This document shows, piece after piece, positions 16,137 to 23,894 of a DNA stretch of 64,000 nt. This DNA comes from Palsa-883 sp035486355 (lineage in GTDB: Bacteria > Pseudomonadota > Alphaproteobacteria > Acetobacterales > Acetobacteraceae), in the NCBI GenBank assembly GCA_035486355.1, contig DATHNE010000034.1, positions 11,061 to 75,060 on the forward strand, written 5' to 3'. The translations under genes were made by a program, and so were the position numbers. Position 1 is the first letter of the stretch. Every line of letters starts with the position of its first letter. The notes below the pieces were generated by a model. That model saw only the letters and a program-made list of their open reading frames with translations. It had not been told where the DNA came from and did no database searches.

Positions 16137-17117
16137 ATGATCAAGTCGCCGACCAAATACCCCGACCTGGAAGATCCCCAGGCGCGGCCGCGCTACACCG
16201 GCATCCCCAGCTTCTTCCGTACCCCGGTCGCCGACGGCCTTGATGGCGTCGATATCGGCCTGATCGGCGTGCCCTACGACGGCGGCGTGACCAACCGCAC
16301 CGGCGCGCGCCATGGCCCCCGGGCCGTGCGCGACCAGTCCAGCCTGATGCGCCGCCTGAACGCCGCGACCGGCATCGCGCCGTTCCACGATGTGCGCGTG
16401 CGCGACCTCGGCGACTGCTGGATCGAACAGCCCTTCGCGCTGGAAGACGCACATGGCGAGATCGGCGCTTTTTACAAGACCGTTATTGCCGCCGGCGTGA
16501 CGCCGGTCAGCGTCGGCGGCGATCACTCCATCACCCTGCCGATCCTGCGTGCGGTCGGCGCCGCACGGCCGGTCGGCATGATCCACATCGATGCCCATTG
16601 CGACACCGGCGACGACTACCTGGGCTCGCGCTTCCATCACGGCGCCCCGTTCCGCCGCGCGGTGGAGGACGGCGTGCTCGACCCCACGCGCGTGATCCAG
16701 ATCGGCATCCGTGGCACGACGAACGACCCGAACATGTGGGGCTTCTCGCAAGACAGCGGCATGCGCGTGCTGGGCATGGACGAGTTCCACGACAAAGGCT
16801 GGCGTTTCGCCGCCGACGAAGCCCGGCGTATCGCGGGCAGTGGCCCGACCTATCTGTCTTACGACATCGACAGCCTGGACCCGTCGCAGGCGCCCGGCAC
16901 CGGCACGCCGGAAGCCGGCGGCATCACCGCGCTGGAGGCGCTGCGTCTGCTGCGTAGCCTGCGTGGTGTCGACTTCGTCGGTGGCGACCTGGTGGAAGTG
17001 GCGCCACCCTTCGACGTCGGCGGCCTGACCGCGTTCAACGGCGCCTCGATCCTGTTCGAGATCTTGTGCCTGGTGGTCGAATCCTGGCAGCGCCGCCGCA
17101 ACGACGAAGTGGCGTAA
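16137..17117 (+). CDS. Ureohydrolase, agmatinase / guanidinobutyrase family
   Basis: A 326-residue arginase-superfamily enzyme with all manganese ligand blocks: GGDHS (His130), IDAHCDTGDD (Asp152, His154, Asp156) and the late SYDIDSLDPSQAPGTGTPEAGG. It hydrolyses a guanidino group to urea plus an amine. The PGTGTPEAGG loop resembles agmatinase/guanidinobutyrase rather than arginase. GAGGGAGACG precedes the ATG. It is a single-gene unit with no neighbouring polyamine genes, so the exact substrate (agmatine, 4-guanidinobutyrate, 3-guanidinopropionate) is open. Confidence 0.9.
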   Translation: MIKSPTKYPDLEDPQARPRYTGIPSFFRTPVADGLDGVDIGLIGVPYDGGVTNRTGARHGPRAVRDQSSLMRRLNAATGIAPFHDVRVRDLGDCWIEQPFALEDAHGEIGAFYKTVIAAGVTPVSVGGDHSITLPILRAVGAARPVGMIHIDAHCDTGDDYLGSRFHHGAPFRRAVEDGVLDPTRVIQIGIRGTTNDPNMWGFSQDSGMRVLGMDEFHDKGWRFAADEARRIAGSGPTYLSYDIDSLDPSQAPGTGTPEAGGITALEALRLLRSLRGVDFVGGDLVEVAPPFDVGGLTAFNGASILFEILCLVVESWQRRRNDEVA

Positions 17118-17119
17118 CT

Positions 17120-17250
17120 CGTACGCCCCTCTCGCTACGCGGGTGAGGTCGCGCAGCGAAGCGACGCGGGTGAGGGTCTCGCCGTGTGCACCACCCTCAC
17201 CCAGCCTCGCTTCGGTTGGCGGCCTCGCCCGCATGCGGGCGAGGCGTACG
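17120..17250. repeat. Dispersed palindromic intergenic repeat, family A copy 1
   Basis: About 130 bp between convergent genes, with terminal inverted arms CGTACGCC (17120-17127) and GGCGTACG (17243-17250). The internal phrases are GCGGGTGAGGTCGCGCAGCG, GCGACGCGGGTGAGGG and CACCCTCACCC. The same architecture recurs at 23084-23213. It is the common proteobacterial type of CTCTCCC...GGGAGAG spacer repeat and may act as a bidirectional transcript end. Confidence 0.7.
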
Positions 17251-17274
17251 CACCATCCAGCGGCCGCCGCCCCG

Positions 17275-18090
17275 TCACACCAACAACATCGCCTGCTTCG
17301 TCAGCACCCCATCCGCATCGCGCAGCTCGTGCACAATGGTAAAATGATCCGCCCCCGGCACGGGGATCAGCGCCCCCGGCAGATGCGCCGAGGCCCGCTT
17401 CGCATGCAACGCCCGACTATCCCCCACCAGCGGCGGCAGCTCCGCCGTGCCATAGGTAATCGCCATCGGCTTCGCCGTTTCCGGCAACCGCAGTGGTGAC
17501 AGCGATACGATCTCCGCATCGGTCAACTGCAGCTTCTCATTCAGATACGTATCGCGGATCGGCCCCAACTCGTACACCCCCGAAAGCGCCAAGCCAGCAC
17601 TGATCCTTTTGTGTCCCAGGCACATCGCCGTCAGATGCCCGCCCGCCGACCAGCCCGACAGCACAACCTTGCCGTTGATCCCATGCGCCGACCCATGCTC
17701 CGCCAACCAATCCATGGCCGTATTGATCTCCGCCACGATCTCGGTCAGTGTCGCGTCAGGCGCCAGCGTGTAACCCGGCAGCGCCGCCGCCCATCCACGC
17801 GCATACGGCCCCCCGATCAGGTTCGCGAACTGATCCTTGCTGTTGCGCTGCCAGTAGCCGCCGTGGATGAACACGATGCACGGCGCGTTCGGATCGGCCG
17901 CCGGAAACAGATCCCACGTATTCCGCTCCCTCGGCCCATAGCGCAGATCCAGATGCTTGGGATGCGCCGCGCGAAACGCCGCCGATGCCGCCCCGCGCGC
18001 CGCGTTCAGCTCCGGACTATTCTTCACCGCATCGCTGTTGTTGTACGCCGCGTCGCGTTCCGCGCGGCTCATGCTGCCCCAATGGTTCAT
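17275..18090 (-). CDS. Alpha/beta hydrolase, arylformamidase (kynurenine formamidase)-like
   Basis: A 271-residue serine hydrolase. FIHGGYWQRN gives the oxyanion-hole HGG(Y)W motif, and LSGWSAGGHLTAM the nucleophile elbow (G-W-S-A-G). The C-terminal DHFTIVHEL supplies the catalytic His. The N-terminal AERDAAYNNSDAV is typical of arylformamidase-like members. It probably hydrolyses an N-formyl or small ester/amide bond. I chose the ATG at 18090 (MNHWGSMSRAERDAA), which overlaps the upstream gene's stop by 4 bp. The extra upstream residues of the longer frame lack conservation. Last gene of an MFS/deacetylase/hydrolase operon; no tryptophan-catabolic genes are nearby. Confidence 0.8.
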   Translation of the reverse strand: MNHWGSMSRAERDAAYNNSDAVKNSPELNAARGAASAAFRAAHPKHLDLRYGPRERNTWDLFPAADPNAPCIVFIHGGYWQRNSKDQFANLIGGPYARGWAAALPGYTLAPDATLTEIVAEINTAMDWLAEHGSAHGINGKVVLSGWSAGGHLTAMCLGHKRISAGLALSGVYELGPIRDTYLNEKLQLTDAEIVSLSPLRLPETAKPMAITYGTAELPPLVGDSRALHAKRASAHLPGALIPVPGADHFTIVHELRDADGVLTKQAMLLV

Positions 18091-18971
18091 GCCGTCACCT
18101 TCAGATACCAATCCATGATCTGCCGCCCTTGCCAGAACAGCGTGCCCGGCCGCGCCGCCATGTGCGCCAGCGCCTTCTCGAACCAACCGATCCGATGCGG
18201 CACGCCACTGATGTATGGATGCACCGCCAGCCCCATCACCTTCGCACCCTGCGTCTCCGCCTCTTCATACAGGCGATCGAACTGTGCGACCGTGCGGGCA
18301 AACAACTCATCCGCGCGATGATGCTGGATCATCATGATCGGAATGTCGTTCAGCTCCACGCTGTAGGGCATCGTCAGCATCGGTCCGTGCGCGGTGCGGA
18401 TCTCGCACGGCAGGTCGTCCACCACCCAATCGGCACAGTACCGAATACCGGCTGCAGCCAGCACGTCCGGCGTCTGCAGCGTCTCCGTCAGCCCCGGCGC
18501 CAGCCAGCCGACGATCTCATGCCCCGCCGCCGCGCGCAGTGCCGCCACGGCATCGCGCACCATCGCCCGCTGATCAGTGACATTGTGCGTCGCGGTCTGG
18601 TGGAACCCGTGCCCCATGAACTCCCAGCCCGCATCCCGCGCCGCTTGCGTCACGCGTGGATACGCCGCCGGTACCGCGCCATTGATCGTCATTGACGGCG
18701 AGATGCCATGCGTGTCCAAGGCCGCCTTCAGCCGCCAGAATCCAACCCGCATCCCGTATTCATGCCACGCCCAGTTCGGCAGGTCCGGCAGCACCGAGGC
18801 GCCCTGCGGCGGCGTCAGCACCTGCCGCGGCATCGGGCGCGCGCTGTCCCAGGTCTCGACATTCACCACGATGAAGACCGCGACGCGCTTGCCGTCTGGC
18901 AACGCCAGGCGCGGCCGGTCGATGCTGGCGAGATAGTCAAGGCGCTGCGCGGGGGTCATTGGATCGGCCAT
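18087..18971 (-). CDS. Polysaccharide deacetylase-family (PuuE/allantoinase-like) hydrolase
   Basis: A 294-residue NodB-fold protein. FIVVNVETWDSA begins the domain, and WEFMGHGFHQTATHNVTDQ holds the metal-binding His pair region. LAVHPYISGVPHRIGWFEKAL is the C-terminal signature shared with PuuE-type allantoinases and related amidohydrolytic deacetylases. No signal peptide, so it acts on a cytoplasmic small molecule rather than on cell wall. It is 31 bp after the MFS gene and overlaps the following hydrolase, indicating one transport-plus-catabolism operon. The substrate is not deducible; a ureide or N-acyl compound is possible. Confidence 0.82.
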   Translation of the reverse strand: MADPMTPAQRLDYLASIDRPRLALPDGKRVAVFIVVNVETWDSARPMPRQVLTPPQGASVLPDLPNWAWHEYGMRVGFWRLKAALDTHGISPSMTINGAVPAAYPRVTQAARDAGWEFMGHGFHQTATHNVTDQRAMVRDAVAALRAAAGHEIVGWLAPGLTETLQTPDVLAAAGIRYCADWVVDDLPCEIRTAHGPMLTMPYSVELNDIPIMMIQHHRADELFARTVAQFDRLYEEAETQGAKVMGLAVHPYISGVPHRIGWFEKALAHMAARPGTLFWQGRQIMDWYLKVTA

Positions 18972-19002
18972 ACACTCATTGTGGCCGGCTTCGGCCGCCG
19001 CC

Positions 19003-20406
19003 TCAATCGCGCAACATCGTCGCCAGCATCGCCAAGGCCAGCGCGGAGACGATGGCGATCATCGCGACGCCGAAGGCATGGGCATAGACCGGCTCGCCCG
19101 TCGCGCCATGCAACGTGGCGAAGAACAGGCTGCCGATTACGGCGACACTGACCGAGGCGCCGATCTGCAGCATCGTATTGATCACGCCCGACGCGACGCC
19201 GGCCTTGTCCGGCGGCATACGGCTCAACGCGACATTGTACAGGCGTGGCAGCGCGATGCCCTGGCCGAAACCGGCGATGAACACCATCACCGCGACCAAG
19301 GAAGGCAACCATTCGTACGCCACGCCAACACCCACGGCCGCATAGCCTGCGACCTCGATCACCATGCCGATAGTCAGCAGTCGTGCCCGCAGCCGTGCCG
19401 GCGCAGGTGCCGAGGCCATCGATCCCACGAAAAACCCAATGCCATAAGGCAGAAACGCCAGCCCGGTGAACAGCGGATCAGTGCCACGTCCTTCCTGCTG
19501 ATACAGGCCGAACAGCAGATAGAAAGGCGCGGTGAAAAAGAACAGCGACGCAACGATCACGCCCCGGCGGAAGCTGCCGATGCGCAGCAGCGCAAGATCG
19601 AACAGCGGCGCGCCGCCGAGACGTGACAGCCGCGCTTCCCAGGCCACGAACGCCGCCAACAGGAACGGGGCGGCCATCAATGCGCCAATGGTCCAGGCGG
19701 GCCAGCCGCGTTCATGCCCTTCCACCGATGGCAGGATCAGGCAGGCCAATGTGAGCGACAGCAGCGTGATGCCGCCGATGTCAGGCCGTGTGCGGCGGGA
19801 CGTGCTGGTCTCCGGCACCACGAACCAGGCGATGATCAGCACAATCACGCAGATCGGCAGGTTCATCAGGAAGATGCCGCGCCAGCCCAGGCCAAACGGG
19901 CTCCACGCCACGATCGCACCGCCGCCCGCCTGACCGATCGCCGCGGCCAGGCCCATCATCAGGCCGTACGCCGACATCGCACGCGCCAGGCCACGGTCGT
20001 CGTCGAACAATGTCGGCATCGCGCCCAGCACCTGCGGCACCAGCAGCGACGCCGTGGCACCCTGGCCGATGCGCGACAGGTCCAGCACCCAGGTTGATGT
20101 GGCGAACCCGCACAGCGCGCTCGTCATGGTGAAGCCTGCCATGCCGATCAGGAACATCAACCGCCGCCCGTAAAGATCACCGAGGCGGCCGGCAGTGGCG
20201 AGGAACACGGCGTAGCTCGCGGCATAGCCGGAGATGACAAGCTGCAGCTGCGCCGGCGTGGCGTGCAGGGTCTCGTGGATCGACGACAAGGTCACGTTGA
20301 CGATGAAGAAATCGGCCGGCGGGAGAAAGCCTCCGGCGAGCAGCACGATGCAGGCAAGCCAGCGCCGGGCCGGCGACGGCCGCGTCGCGATCGCGGTGAG
20401 TGACAC
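19003..20406 (-). CDS. MFS transporter, DHA2-like (14-TM)
   Basis: A 467-residue inner-membrane protein with about 14 hydrophobic spans. Major facilitator motifs are visible, for example TAGRLGDLYGRRLMFLIGM between helices 2 and 3 and IGQGATASLLVPQVLGAM. DHA2-type proteins export drugs or metabolites by proton antiport, but some move catabolic substrates. It is first in the operon with the deacetylase and alpha/beta hydrolase genes and divergent from an NMT1/THI5-type protein, so import of a compound used by those enzymes is equally plausible. Confidence 0.88.
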   Translation of the reverse strand: MSLTAIATRPSPARRWLACIVLLAGGFLPPADFFIVNVTLSSIHETLHATPAQLQLVISGYAASYAVFLATAGRLGDLYGRRLMFLIGMAGFTMTSALCGFATSTWVLDLSRIGQGATASLLVPQVLGAMPTLFDDDRGLARAMSAYGLMMGLAAAIGQAGGGAIVAWSPFGLGWRGIFLMNLPICVIVLIIAWFVVPETSTSRRTRPDIGGITLLSLTLACLILPSVEGHERGWPAWTIGALMAAPFLLAAFVAWEARLSRLGGAPLFDLALLRIGSFRRGVIVASLFFFTAPFYLLFGLYQQEGRGTDPLFTGLAFLPYGIGFFVGSMASAPAPARLRARLLTIGMVIEVAGYAAVGVGVAYEWLPSLVAVMVFIAGFGQGIALPRLYNVALSRMPPDKAGVASGVINTMLQIGASVSVAVIGSLFFATLHGATGEPVYAHAFGVAMIAIVSALALAMLATMLRD

Positions 20407-20492
20407 CCGCGCTTCCTCCAGGGTCGAGGCCGCTTCTATGCCCGGCCCACTGAGCGCGCGATAGTGCCGCGCCGAAGCCGGGGAAATTGCCT

Positions 20493-21392
20493 ATGCCCAT
20501 CGTCCTGCAGGAATCGCTGCGCGGCCTGTTCTACGCACCGTTCTATGTCGCCCTGACGCGCGGTGCGTACGCGGCCGAGGGCGTCGACGTTCGTTTTGCC
20601 CCCACGCCACCGCCCGGCACGGTGGTGAACGGGTTGTTCGACGGCAGCATCGATGTCTGCTGGGGCGGGCCGATGCGCGTGATGGAAACCTACAAGCTGC
20701 GCGCGGACTGCGACCTGGTCAGCTTCGCCGAGGTGGTGACTCGCGATCCCTTCCTGCTGGTCGGGCGCGAACCACGTCCGGACTTCCACCTGTCCGATTT
20801 ATCGACCGTCAGGCTGGCGACGGTGGGTGAGGTGCCAACCCCCTGGATGTGTCTGCAAGAAGACCTGCGCCGCGCCGGCATCAGGCCCGCGCGCATCAAC
20901 CGCGTCTCTGGCCGCACAATGGCCGAAAACATCGCCGCGCTGCACGCCGGCACGGTCGATGTGGTACAGCTCTTCGAGCCGTACGTCTCGACACTGCTGG
21001 TTGAGAGCGGCTGCCACATCTGGTACGCCGCGGCGACACGCGGCCCGACATCCTACACCACCTTCTACGCCCGCCGCCGATTGTTGCGTGACCGCCGCGA
21101 CGACCTACGCCGCATGGTCCGCGCCATCCATCGCGCCCAGCTCTGGGTCGCAGCGGCCAGCGCGGCGGATATATCCGAGGCGGTTTCGGTCTATTTCCCC
21201 GACGTACCACAAGCGATCCGCACTGCTGCCTGCGCGCGCTATCAGGCGCTCGGCATCTGGGGCACCACGCCGGTGCTGCCCCGCGTCGGTTACGACCGCC
21301 TGCTGTCCAGCCTGGTCTCCGGCGGCTTCGTCACAGGCACAACATTCGAGACCGCGGTCGACAACTGCCTGGCGGAAGAGGTGATGGCCTGA
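20493..21392 (+). CDS. NMT1/THI5-like substrate-binding-domain protein without signal peptide
   Basis: A 299-residue protein of the ABC aliphatic sulfonate/pyrimidine-precursor binding fold. Typical phrases are QESLRGLFYAPFYVALTRGA, GSIDVCWGGPMRVM and AALHAGTVDVVQLFEPYVS. Transport versions carry an N-terminal export signal, but this one begins directly with the fold (MPIVLQESLR), as do cytoplasmic THI5-like enzymes and some sensors. A TTG two codons earlier is possible; the ATG at 20493 is preferred. No permease or ATPase follows. It is divergent from the MFS-led operon and may sense or process the same compound. Confidence 0.75.
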   Translation: MPIVLQESLRGLFYAPFYVALTRGAYAAEGVDVRFAPTPPPGTVVNGLFDGSIDVCWGGPMRVMETYKLRADCDLVSFAEVVTRDPFLLVGREPRPDFHLSDLSTVRLATVGEVPTPWMCLQEDLRRAGIRPARINRVSGRTMAENIAALHAGTVDVVQLFEPYVSTLLVESGCHIWYAAATRGPTSYTTFYARRRLLRDRRDDLRRMVRAIHRAQLWVAAASAADISEAVSVYFPDVPQAIRTAACARYQALGIWGTTPVLPRVGYDRLLSSLVSGGFVTGTTFETAVDNCLAEEVMA

Positions 21393-21605
21393 CCGGTACC
21401 GACGTACCTGACCGGCATTGTGGCCGGAATACTGCCGATCTCCGCCCTATGTTGCGCGGATGACATGCGCGCGTATCACTGCCTCTGTCGTTGTGGCGCT
21501 CCCCCCGTGCAGAACCTGGCCCATCGTGCTTCCTGCCAGTCACGCGAAAAGACGCCACCATCAAAGCCTGGGATCAAACATCTGGCGCGTTGTTGGGCGG
21601 TGTCG
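21393..21605. other. Spacer between the NMT1-like gene and the heptose kinase remnant
   Basis: About 210 bp with no recognisable gene. In an intact locus the rest of the heptose kinase would be expected here on the minus strand, but I could not recognise further kinase sequence in any frame. Confidence 0.4.
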
Positions 21606-21851
21606 TCATGCGGCGTGCTGCGCCTCGATGATCTGCTCCGAGCACCGCGATACACTGGTGAAGCACGTGATCATCGCACTTTCCAGCTCATTGGCCACCG
21701 CAACCGGCACGCGCAGCGGGTTCACGATCACCCGGTCATTCGTGTGAAACTCGATGACGTTGATCCCGCCGAACGTTGCCGTGCACGGGTCCTGCTTGCC
21801 CCCCGTCAACCCCAGGTGCCGCGGCACGCGGGCGCGAATGGTGCCGGTCAT
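21606..21851 (-). pseudogene. Remnant of D-glycero-D-manno-heptose 7-phosphate kinase (hddA, GHMP kinase)
   Basis: This 81-codon frame carries only the middle part of a GHMP heptose kinase. GGKQDPCTATFGGINVIEFH corresponds to the family's GxQDQYAATFGGFNFIEF, RVIVNPLRV to the following strand, and NELESAMITCFTSVSR to the (N/S)ELEA..YFT..(S/T)R block. Everything before (the N-terminal substrate domain and the ATP-binding GLGSS loop, about 160 residues) and the C-terminal helices are missing. The Q-D-Q motif has become QDP. It follows the heptose nucleotidyltransferase-phosphatase gene with a 4-bp overlap, the order expected of a heptose operon, so an in-place deletion is likely. It cannot be a functional kinase. 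Confidence 0.75.
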
Positions 21852-23077
21852 GCCCCCGACCGTCGCAGGATCGGCCCGACCACGTCCAGCAGATTGCCGC
21901 CGGCGAACTTGCGGGCCGGCACACCAGCCGCGGCCGCGGCGGCCAGATCGCTGTCCTGATCGCCCACCAGCACCGCGCGCGCCGGGTCAATCTGCCAGGC
22001 GCGGATCAAGTCCAGTAGCATGCCGGGCGCCGGCTTGCGCCACGGATGCGCCGGATGACGGTATTCCTCGATCGTTGCGTCTGTGTGGAACGGGGCGAAA
22101 CGCAGGTCGTCCAGCGTGCCGCCCGCGCGCCGGATCTCGTTGGTCATCCAGCCGTGCAGCGCTTGCATCTCGGCCTCGGTGTAGAGACCGCGTGCGATAC
22201 CCGACTGGTTGGTGACGACGAAGACATGCCAACCGGCCGACGTCGTGGCGCGGATCGCCTCGCGCGCACCTGGCATCCATTCGAAACGCTCACGCGAGCC
22301 GACATAACCGTGATCGACATTGATCACACCATCACGATCCAGGAACAAAGCCTGCCGGCGCAGCACGCGCGGCAGCTCCTGATGCGCGCGCGCCAGATCC
22401 TCGGGGATGCCGATATCGCGGAAATAGCCCTCGCCCACCGTGCCGCGCAGCACGCCGCGCGCGGCCAGCCGCGGCATGACGTCGGCTTCCAGCGAACAAT
22501 TCCCGGTCAGCCCGTCCAGCAACCGCCGGTCATAGACATAGACACCGGCGTTGATCGTGCCTGCCGTTCCCGGCGGCGGGCGCTCACGGAACGCCAGCAC
22601 ACGGTCGCCTTCCAGCTCCACCACGCCATAGCGCGAGGCATCCTCGATCCGCCGCAGCGTGATGCGGCCGATCACTGCCGGCTCATCCGCCGCCGCATCG
22701 GCCAGCAACCGCGCCAGGTTGAAATCGAATAGCGAATCACCGTTGCACAAGAGGAATCGATCCGCGAGCTTCTCGCGCGCATAGAACACCGCCCCGCCGG
22801 TGCCCGCGCGTTCAGGTTCCTCCGAGATGACGATCCGCGTGTCGCGCGGCAGCAGCGCGGCCAGTGCCTGCACCTGCTGCTCGACCTGATCAGACAAATA
22901 TCCAGTCAGCAGCAGGAACTCCTCGACCCCGAAGCGAACAAACTCCCGCATCAGCCAGGCCAGAAATGGACGATCGCCGATCGTCAGCATTGGCTTTGGC
23001 GTGTTGGCCGTCAGGGCCCCGAGCCGGGTGCCCAGCCCACCGACCAGGATCGCACATTGGCGGATGGTGACCGTCAT
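21848..23077 (-). CDS. Fused heptose-1-phosphate nucleotidyltransferase (HddC-like) and HAD-IIIA phosphatase (GmhB-like)
   Basis: A 409-residue two-domain protein. Residues 1-235 are a sugar-phosphate nucleotidyltransferase (AILVGGLGTRLGALTANTPKPM; LLCNGDSLFDFN; GTINAGVYVYD). Residues 243-409 are a HAD phosphatase with FLDRDGVIN (nucleophile Asp247, acid Asp249), VTNQSGIARG, RKPAPGM and VGDQDSD. Together they should remove the 7-phosphate of D,D-heptose bisphosphate and activate heptose-1-phosphate for surface glycan synthesis. The classic GmhB zinc loop with Cys/His ligands is replaced by APFHTDATIEEYRHPAHPWR, which has no cysteine. The partner kinase hddA directly downstream is only a fragment. 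Confidence 0.85.
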   Translation of the reverse strand: MTVTIRQCAILVGGLGTRLGALTANTPKPMLTIGDRPFLAWLMREFVRFGVEEFLLLTGYLSDQVEQQVQALAALLPRDTRIVISEEPERAGTGGAVFYAREKLADRFLLCNGDSLFDFNLARLLADAAADEPAVIGRITLRRIEDASRYGVVELEGDRVLAFRERPPPGTAGTINAGVYVYDRRLLDGLTGNCSLEADVMPRLAARGVLRGTVGEGYFRDIGIPEDLARAHQELPRVLRRQALFLDRDGVINVDHGYVGSRERFEWMPGAREAIRATTSAGWHVFVVTNQSGIARGLYTEAEMQALHGWMTNEIRRAGGTLDDLRFAPFHTDATIEEYRHPAHPWRKPAPGMLLDLIRAWQIDPARAVLVGDQDSDLAAAAAAGVPARKFAGGNLLDVVGPILRRSGA

Positions 23078-23083
23078 CGGCCA

Positions 23084-23213
23084 CCGTACACCTCTCCTGC
23101 ACCGCGGGAGAGGTCGCGGAGCGCGGCGACGCGGGTGGGGGTGGTGCGCGCGGCACGACCCTCGCCCGGCGACGCTTCGCGCGCCGACCGCTCCCGCAAG
23201 CGAGAGAGGCGTC
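23084..23213. repeat. Dispersed palindromic intergenic repeat, family A copy 2
   Basis: About 130 bp with the same layout as 17120-17250: CTCTCC near the left end, GCGGGAGAGGTCGCGGAGCG and GCGACGCGGGTGGGGG inside, and CCCGCAAGCGAGAGAGG at the right end. It separates the heptose fusion gene from the gamma carbonic anhydrase gene, which share the minus strand. Confidence 0.7.
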
Positions 23214-23243
23214 CTGATACCGATCCGATATGTGCCATCCGTC

Positions 23244-23783
23244 CTACCGAGCGATGGGCTGCAATCCCGCGCGAAACCGCGCGGCGAGCTGGCGATAGGT
23301 CTCCGAGTTGCGGTCGTAGCGACGCCGCTCTTCCTCGCTCATCACGCGGATCGGTTTGGCCGGAATCCCGGCCCAGAGTTCGAACGGTTTGATTACCTTG
23401 CCCGGCGTCAGCACCGCGCCGGCCCCCAGGAAGCCGTCCTCCTCGACAATCGCGCCATCCAGCACGATGGCGCCGTTGCCGACAAAGGCACGGTTCCTCA
23501 GCGTGCAAGCGTGGATGATCGACCCGTGGCCAATGGTGACGTCATCGCCGATATGCGTGGCCAACGCACCGAAATCGACATGAATGATGGTGCCATCCTG
23601 CACATTCGTGCGCGCGCCGATGCGGATAATGTTCATGTCACCACGTACCAGGCAACCGAACCACACGCCGCTTTCCGACCCGATCATCACATCGCCGATC
23701 ACCGCCGCGTTGGGCGCGATGAAGGCGTCAGCCGCGATCGTCGGAACAACGCCGTCGAGAGCGTAGATCGGACCGGTGGTCAT
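23244..23783 (-). CDS. Gamma carbonic anhydrase-family protein (left-handed beta-helix)
   Basis: A 179-residue hexapeptide-repeat protein (AAVIGDVMIGSESGVWFGCL; NVQDGTIIHVDFG; DVTIGHGSIIHACTLRN). The three zinc-ligand histidines of gamma carbonic anhydrases are present: one in IIHVD and two in GHGSIIHAC. Such trimers bind a metal at subunit interfaces; many bacterial members (YrdA/PaaY-like) have weak or no anhydrase activity. Cytoplasmic, no signal peptide. Separated from argC by a palindromic repeat, so probably its own unit. Confidence 0.92.
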   Translation of the reverse strand: MTTGPIYALDGVVPTIAADAFIAPNAAVIGDVMIGSESGVWFGCLVRGDMNIIRIGARTNVQDGTIIHVDFGALATHIGDDVTIGHGSIIHACTLRNRAFVGNGAIVLDGAIVEEDGFLGAGAVLTPGKVIKPFELWAGIPAKPIRVMSEEERRRYDRNSETYRQLAARFRAGLQPIAR

Positions 23784-23789
23784 TTTGTG

Positions 23790-23888
23790 TCATGGCCGGG
23801 CTTGACCCGGCCACCCACGACGTTGCTTGCGCCACGAAGACAAGTCGCGCATGGCCGTCCCCGGGCCAAGCCCGGGGACGGCCACGAC
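23790..23888. repeat. Palindromic intergenic repeat, family B copy 1
   Basis: Two adjacent hairpins lie between argC and the gamma carbonic anhydrase gene: GGCCGGG-CTTGA-CCCGGCC (first), then CCGTCCCCGGG-CCAAG-CCCGGGGACGG (second). TCATGGCC and GGCCACGAC flanks are characteristic of a widely dispersed alphaproteobacterial spacer repeat. The second stem (11 bp) is strong enough to end or stabilise transcripts. Confidence 0.7.
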
Positions 23889-23894
23889 ACCAGG

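Noticed and set aside
16137..17117. Formiminoglutamase or arginase
   Set aside because: The SQAPGTGTPEAGG loop and absence of hut or arg-catabolic genes favour the agmatinase/guanidinobutyrase group.
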